NCBI GenBank assembly: GCA_937859005.1
Contig: CALLYR010000042.1
Coordinates: forward strand, 1 to 16,755
Direction: 5' to 3'
From: an uncultured Paracoccus sp.
Lineage (GTDB): Bacteria; Pseudomonadota; Alphaproteobacteria; Rhodobacterales; Rhodobacteraceae
DNA: 16,755 nucleotides
Under the pieces are notes generated by a model that was given only the letters and a program-made list of their open reading frames with translations, had not been told where the DNA came from and made no database searches. Positions 13,574 through 16,755 of this stretch are shown one piece after another. How positions within the stretch are numbered: the stretch's first letter is position 1; every line of letters begins with the position of its first letter. A program made the translations under genes and the position numbers.

Positions 13574-14962
13574 ATGCAGACCACCCCCTTGCGCGGATCG
13601 ACGGCCTATGACGGGCTTTACGATCCGCTGACCGCGCGGACCCTTGGCCGGGGCAGCGACTATGCCCCGACCTACTGGATCGCGACCGCGGGCACCCCGC
13701 CCGAGGACGACGGCCCCGTGACGGGCGACATGGATGTCGACGTCGCCGTGATCGGGTCCGGCTATACGGGCCTGAACTGCGCCATCGCCCTGGCCCGCGA
13801 TTACGGGATGCAGCCCGTCGTGCTGGAGGCGCATGGCACCGCCTATGGCTGCTCGACCCGCAACGGCGGCCAGGCGCAGTTCTCGGCCGGGCGGCTCAAG
13901 CGCAGCCAGTGGGTCGATCGCTGGGGCCTGGATGTCGCCCGCCGCCTGCATGGCGAGATGCTGGAGGCCTTCGATTACTGGCGCGGCCAGATCCGCGACC
14001 ACAACATCGACTGCGATCCGGTGGACGGCGGCCATTACTATATCGCGCACAAGGCCTCGGTCGTGCCGGGGCTGACCAAGGAAGCAGCACTTCTGCGCGA
14101 TCAGTTCGGCTATGGCGCGAAGATGATGTCGCGCGAGCAGATCATGGCCGAGGTCGTCCGCGACCACGAGGCGCAGGGTGCGATGTACGAACCCGACGGC
14201 GTCGGCATCCATGCGGCCAAGCTCGCCTTCGGCTATCAGCGGGTGGCGCGCGAACATGGGGCCAGGGTGCATACCGACAGCCCGGTGGAGGGCTGGGAGT
14301 ATTACAACGGCAAGCACCATCTGCGCACGCCGGGCGGCATCGTGCGGGCCAAGAAGGTGGCGGTGGCGACCGCGGGCTATGCGCCGCGCACGCTGCACGC
14401 CCGCCTGCGCGACCGCCTGATGCCGATCATGTCGAACAGCGTCGTGACCCGCGTACTGACCGAAGCCGAACTGGCCGAGGTCGGCGCCAAGGTCGGCTCG
14501 CCCCTGACCGACACCCGGACGCTGCGCCATTATTACCGCCTGTTGCCCGACAACCGGCTGCAGATCGGCTCGCGCGCGGCAATCACGGGACGCGATGCGG
14601 CCAACCCGCGCCATCTCGCGTCCCTGCGCGAGGGGCTGGCCCGCAAGTTCCCGGTCCTGCGCGGGATCGAGCTGGATTACAGCTGGTGGGGCTGGGTCGA
14701 TGTCAGCCACGACATGATGCCGCGCATCACCGGCCTGCCCGACCTGCCGGGCGCCTATTACGCGCTGGGCTATGGCGGCAACGGGGTGATGTATTCGGCG
14801 ATGGCCGGGCGGCGCATGGCGCAGCTTGCGGCCGGAGTCCGGGTGCCGGACCTGCCGATCTTCGGCAGCGAACTGAAGCACGAGGGATGGAAGACGCCCT
14901 TCCGCCGGTTGGGGCAGTGGGGCCTCTACCAGCTTTACCACTATCGCGACGAACGCCAGTAA
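13574..14962 (+). CDS. tauY: Taurine dehydrogenase large subunit (FAD-dependent, DAO family)
   Basis: A 462-residue flavoprotein predicted to oxidise taurine to sulfoacetaldehyde and ammonium, passing electrons to the respiratory chain. The dinucleotide-binding motif VDVAVIGSGYTGLNCA (residues 55-70) ends with the acidic E85 that holds the ribose. STRNGGQAQFS follows near 96-106, and the C-terminal FAD contact is YYALGYGGNGVMYS. The layout is that of the D-amino acid oxidase/GlyOX family. ATG 13574 is 10 bp after tauX, and TGAGG (13561-13565), which includes the tauX stop, serves as Shine-Dalgarno. Without context this would be called only a generic FAD oxidoreductase such as a gamma-glutamylputrescine oxidase relative. 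Confidence 0.88.
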   Translation: MQTTPLRGSTAYDGLYDPLTARTLGRGSDYAPTYWIATAGTPPEDDGPVTGDMDVDVAVIGSGYTGLNCAIALARDYGMQPVVLEAHGTAYGCSTRNGGQAQFSAGRLKRSQWVDRWGLDVARRLHGEMLEAFDYWRGQIRDHNIDCDPVDGGHYYIAHKASVVPGLTKEAALLRDQFGYGAKMMSREQIMAEVVRDHEAQGAMYEPDGVGIHAAKLAFGYQRVAREHGARVHTDSPVEGWEYYNGKHHLRTPGGIVRAKKVAVATAGYAPRTLHARLRDRLMPIMSNSVVTRVLTEAELAEVGAKVGSPLTDTRTLRHYYRLLPDNRLQIGSRAAITGRDAANPRHLASLREGLARKFPVLRGIELDYSWWGWVDVSHDMMPRITGLPDLPGAYYALGYGGNGVMYSAMAGRRMAQLAAGVRVPDLPIFGSELKHEGWKTPFRRLGQWGLYQLYHYRDERQ

Positions 14963-14974
14963 AGGAGCACAGCC

Positions 14975-16755
14975 ATGAGAATGACGACCGAGGAGGCTTT
15001 CGTCAAAGTCCTTCAGATGCACGGGATCGAGCATGCGTTCGGGATCATCGGGTCCGCGATGATGCCGGTGTCGGATCTGTTCCCGAAGGCGGGGATCACC
15101 TTCTGGGACTGCGCGCACGAGACGAACGCCGGTCTGATGGCGGACGGCTACACGCGGTCCACCGGCAGGATGTCGATGGCGATCGCGCAGAACGGCCCCG
15201 GCGTGACGGGGTTCGCGACGCCGATCAAGACCGCCTACTGGAACCATACGCCGCTGTTGCTGGTCACGCCGCAGGCGGCGAACCGGACCATCGGCCAGGG
15301 CGGTTTCCAGGAGATGGAGCAGATGCGGCTGTTTGCCGACTGCGTGGCCTATCAGGAGGAGGTGCGCGACGCCTCGCGCATCCCCGAGGTGCTGAACCGG
15401 GTGATCATGCAGGCGTGGCGCAACTCGGCGCCCGCGCAGATCAACATCCCGCGCGACTTCTGGACCCAGGTGATCGACGTGGAGCTGCCGCAGGTGGTCC
15501 GGTTCGAGCGTCCGGCGGGCGGCGAGGCGGCGGTGGCCGAGGCCGCCAAGCTGCTGTCGGGCGCGAAGTTCCCGGTGATCCTGTCGGGGGCGGGCGTGGT
15601 GCTGTCGGGGGCGATTCCCGATCTGGCGAAGCTGGCCGAGCGGCTGGATGCGCCGGTGGCCTCGAACTATCAGCACAACGACAGCTTCCCCGGCTCGCAC
15701 CCGCTGGCGGTGGGGCCGCTGGGCTACAACGGCTCCAAGGCCGCGATGGAACTGATCGCGAAAGCCGATGTGGTGCTGGCGCTGGGGACGCGGCTCAACC
15801 CGTTCTCGACCCTGCCGGGCTACGGCATCGACTATTGGCCGAAGGAGGCCAGGATCATCCAGGTCGACATCAACCCCGACCGCATCGGGCTGACCAAGAA
15901 GGTCAGCGTGGGCATCGTGGGCGATGCGGCCAAGGTCGCGCGCGGCATCCTGGCGCAGCTTGACGCCCATGCCGGCGACGAGGGCCGGCAGGCGCGCCGC
16001 GACCTGGTCGCGCAGACCAAATCCCGCTGGGCGCAGGAACTGTCGAGCCTCGACCACGAGCAGGACGATCCCGGCACCGAATGGAACGCGCAGGCGCGCC
16101 AGCGCGACAGCGATCTGATGTCGCCCCGCCAGGCGTGGCGGGCGATCACCCAGGCGGTGCCCCAGGACGCGATCGTCTCCTCCGACATCGGCAACAACTG
16201 CGCCATCGGCAACGCCTATCCGGCCTTCGAGCAGGGACGGAAGTATCTGGCGCCGGGGCTGTTCGGGCCGTGCGGTTACGGCTTCCCGGCGATCCTGGGG
16301 GCCAAGATCGGCAACCCGGACACGCCGGTGATCGGGTTCGCGGGCGACGGGGCGTTCGGGATTTCCATGAACGAGATGACCGCCTGCGGCCGCGAGGACT
16401 GGCCGGCGATCACCATGGTGATCTTCCGCAACTATCAGTGGGGCGCGGAAAAGCGCAACACGACGCTGTGGTACGACAACAACTTCGTGGGCACGGAACT
16501 GGACCGAGACACCTCGTACGCGGGGATCGCGCGGGCCTGCGGGCTGGAAGGCGTGGTCGTGCGCACCCCCGACGAGCTGACCCATGCGCTGCACGAGGCG
16601 GTCGAGCGGCAGATGAAGGAAGGCCGCACCACCTTCATCGAGGTGCTGCTGAACCAGGAACTGGGCGAGCCCTTCCGCCGCGACGCGATGAAGAAGCCGG
16701 TGGCCGTGGCCGGGATCGACCCCGCTGACATGCGCCCGCAGGCGGGCGCCGTCTG
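14975..16755 (+). CDS. xsc: Sulfoacetaldehyde acetyltransferase (partial at window end)
   Basis: A thiamine-diphosphate enzyme that converts sulfoacetaldehyde and phosphate into acetyl phosphate and sulfite. The N-terminal pyrimidine-binding domain has FGIIGSAMMPVSDLFPKAGI (22-41) and the catalytic Glu in CAHETNAG (E49). The central domain covers about 180-330. The C-terminal domain has the ThDP motif GDGAFGISMNEM (457-468) through N486, then QWGAEKRNTTLWYDNNF, a stretch characteristic of Xsc rather than acetolactate synthase. ATG 14975 follows AAAGGAG (14961-14967), 12 bp after tauY. 593 codons are present and the window ends in TG; an A next would complete a TGA at a normal Xsc length. A pta gene is expected beyond. 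Confidence 0.96.
   Translation, partial: MRMTTEEAFVKVLQMHGIEHAFGIIGSAMMPVSDLFPKAGITFWDCAHETNAGLMADGYTRSTGRMSMAIAQNGPGVTGFATPIKTAYWNHTPLLLVTPQAANRTIGQGGFQEMEQMRLFADCVAYQEEVRDASRIPEVLNRVIMQAWRNSAPAQINIPRDFWTQVIDVELPQVVRFERPAGGEAAVAEAAKLLSGAKFPVILSGAGVVLSGAIPDLAKLAERLDAPVASNYQHNDSFPGSHPLAVGPLGYNGSKAAMELIAKADVVLALGTRLNPFSTLPGYGIDYWPKEARIIQVDINPDRIGLTKKVSVGIVGDAAKVARGILAQLDAHAGDEGRQARRDLVAQTKSRWAQELSSLDHEQDDPGTEWNAQARQRDSDLMSPRQAWRAITQAVPQDAIVSSDIGNNCAIGNAYPAFEQGRKYLAPGLFGPCGYGFPAILGAKIGNPDTPVIGFAGDGAFGISMNEMTACGREDWPAITMVIFRNYQWGAEKRNTTLWYDNNFVGTELDRDTSYAGIARACGLEGVVVRTPDELTHALHEAVERQMKEGRTTFIEVLLNQELGEPFRRDAMKKPVAVAGIDPADMRPQAGAV

Noticed and set aside
13421..16594. A 1057-codon open frame on the minus strand opposite tauX, tauY and xsc
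   Set aside because: It mirrors the codon pattern of strongly supported genes on the other strand, is full of His/Arg/Gln low-complexity sequence, and matches no family; it is a by-product of high GC at third positions.
14975..16755. Acetolactate synthase or another ThDP decarboxylase instead of Xsc
   Set aside because: The QWGAEKRNTTLWYDNNF stretch and CAHETNAG are Xsc-like, and the gene follows tauXY.

Overview
This window looks like a chromosomal segment of a high-GC alphaproteobacterium of the order Rhodobacterales, most likely Paracoccus or a close relative. The evidence is the very high GC content, the Rhodobacterales-type DUF1489 protein, the stand-alone rpsD, the ihfA-merR pair, the double-length dCTP deaminase, and a taurine gene set of the tauR/tauKLM/tauXY/xsc type described in Paracoccus and Rhodobacter. 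The genus is an inference. No insertion sequence, prophage, CRISPR array or integron was seen. There is no gene-free stretch longer than about 200 bases.

Left part (1-6677), mostly housekeeping: tRNA-Gly(CCC) and a DUF1489 protein on the minus strand; then on the plus strand a Bcr/CflA-type MFS exporter, rpsD (ribosomal protein S4) with its own promoter, structured leader and terminator, an orphan RTX calcium-binding repeat protein, the condensin partners scpA-scpB, and a small basic protein. Converging on these from the minus strand are a 355-residue dCTP deaminase-like gene and, upstream of it, tRNA-Pro(GGG) with its own terminator and promoter.

Middle (6776-8554): a minus-strand operon ihfA-merR (IHF alpha subunit and a MerR-like protein with a long Ala/Pro-rich tail), divergent from a small DksA/TraR-type zinc-finger gene.

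Right part (8564-16755): a taurine dissimilation cluster. A MocR-type regulator matching TauR is divergent from tauK-tauL-tauM (TRAP importer), tauX-tauY (taurine dehydrogenase) and xsc (sulfoacetaldehyde acetyltransferase, cut by the window end essentially at its stop codon). The expected route is taurine import by TauKLM, oxidation to sulfoacetaldehyde plus ammonium by TauXY, and cleavage by Xsc to acetyl phosphate plus sulfite. A pta gene would be expected just beyond the window. The tauR-tauK spacer holds two CTGGACCTA(A/T) direct repeats 22 bp apart, like the sites reported for Rhodobacter capsulatus TauR.

Most notable points: tauR is frameshifted in its aminotransferase-like domain, with its normal C-terminus intact in another frame; one TauR box coincides with the tauR ribosome-binding region; and the rpsD leader can form mutually exclusive pairings, one of which hides the Shine-Dalgarno. 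I did not find a clearly new multi-gene system; the novelty here is mainly regulatory.
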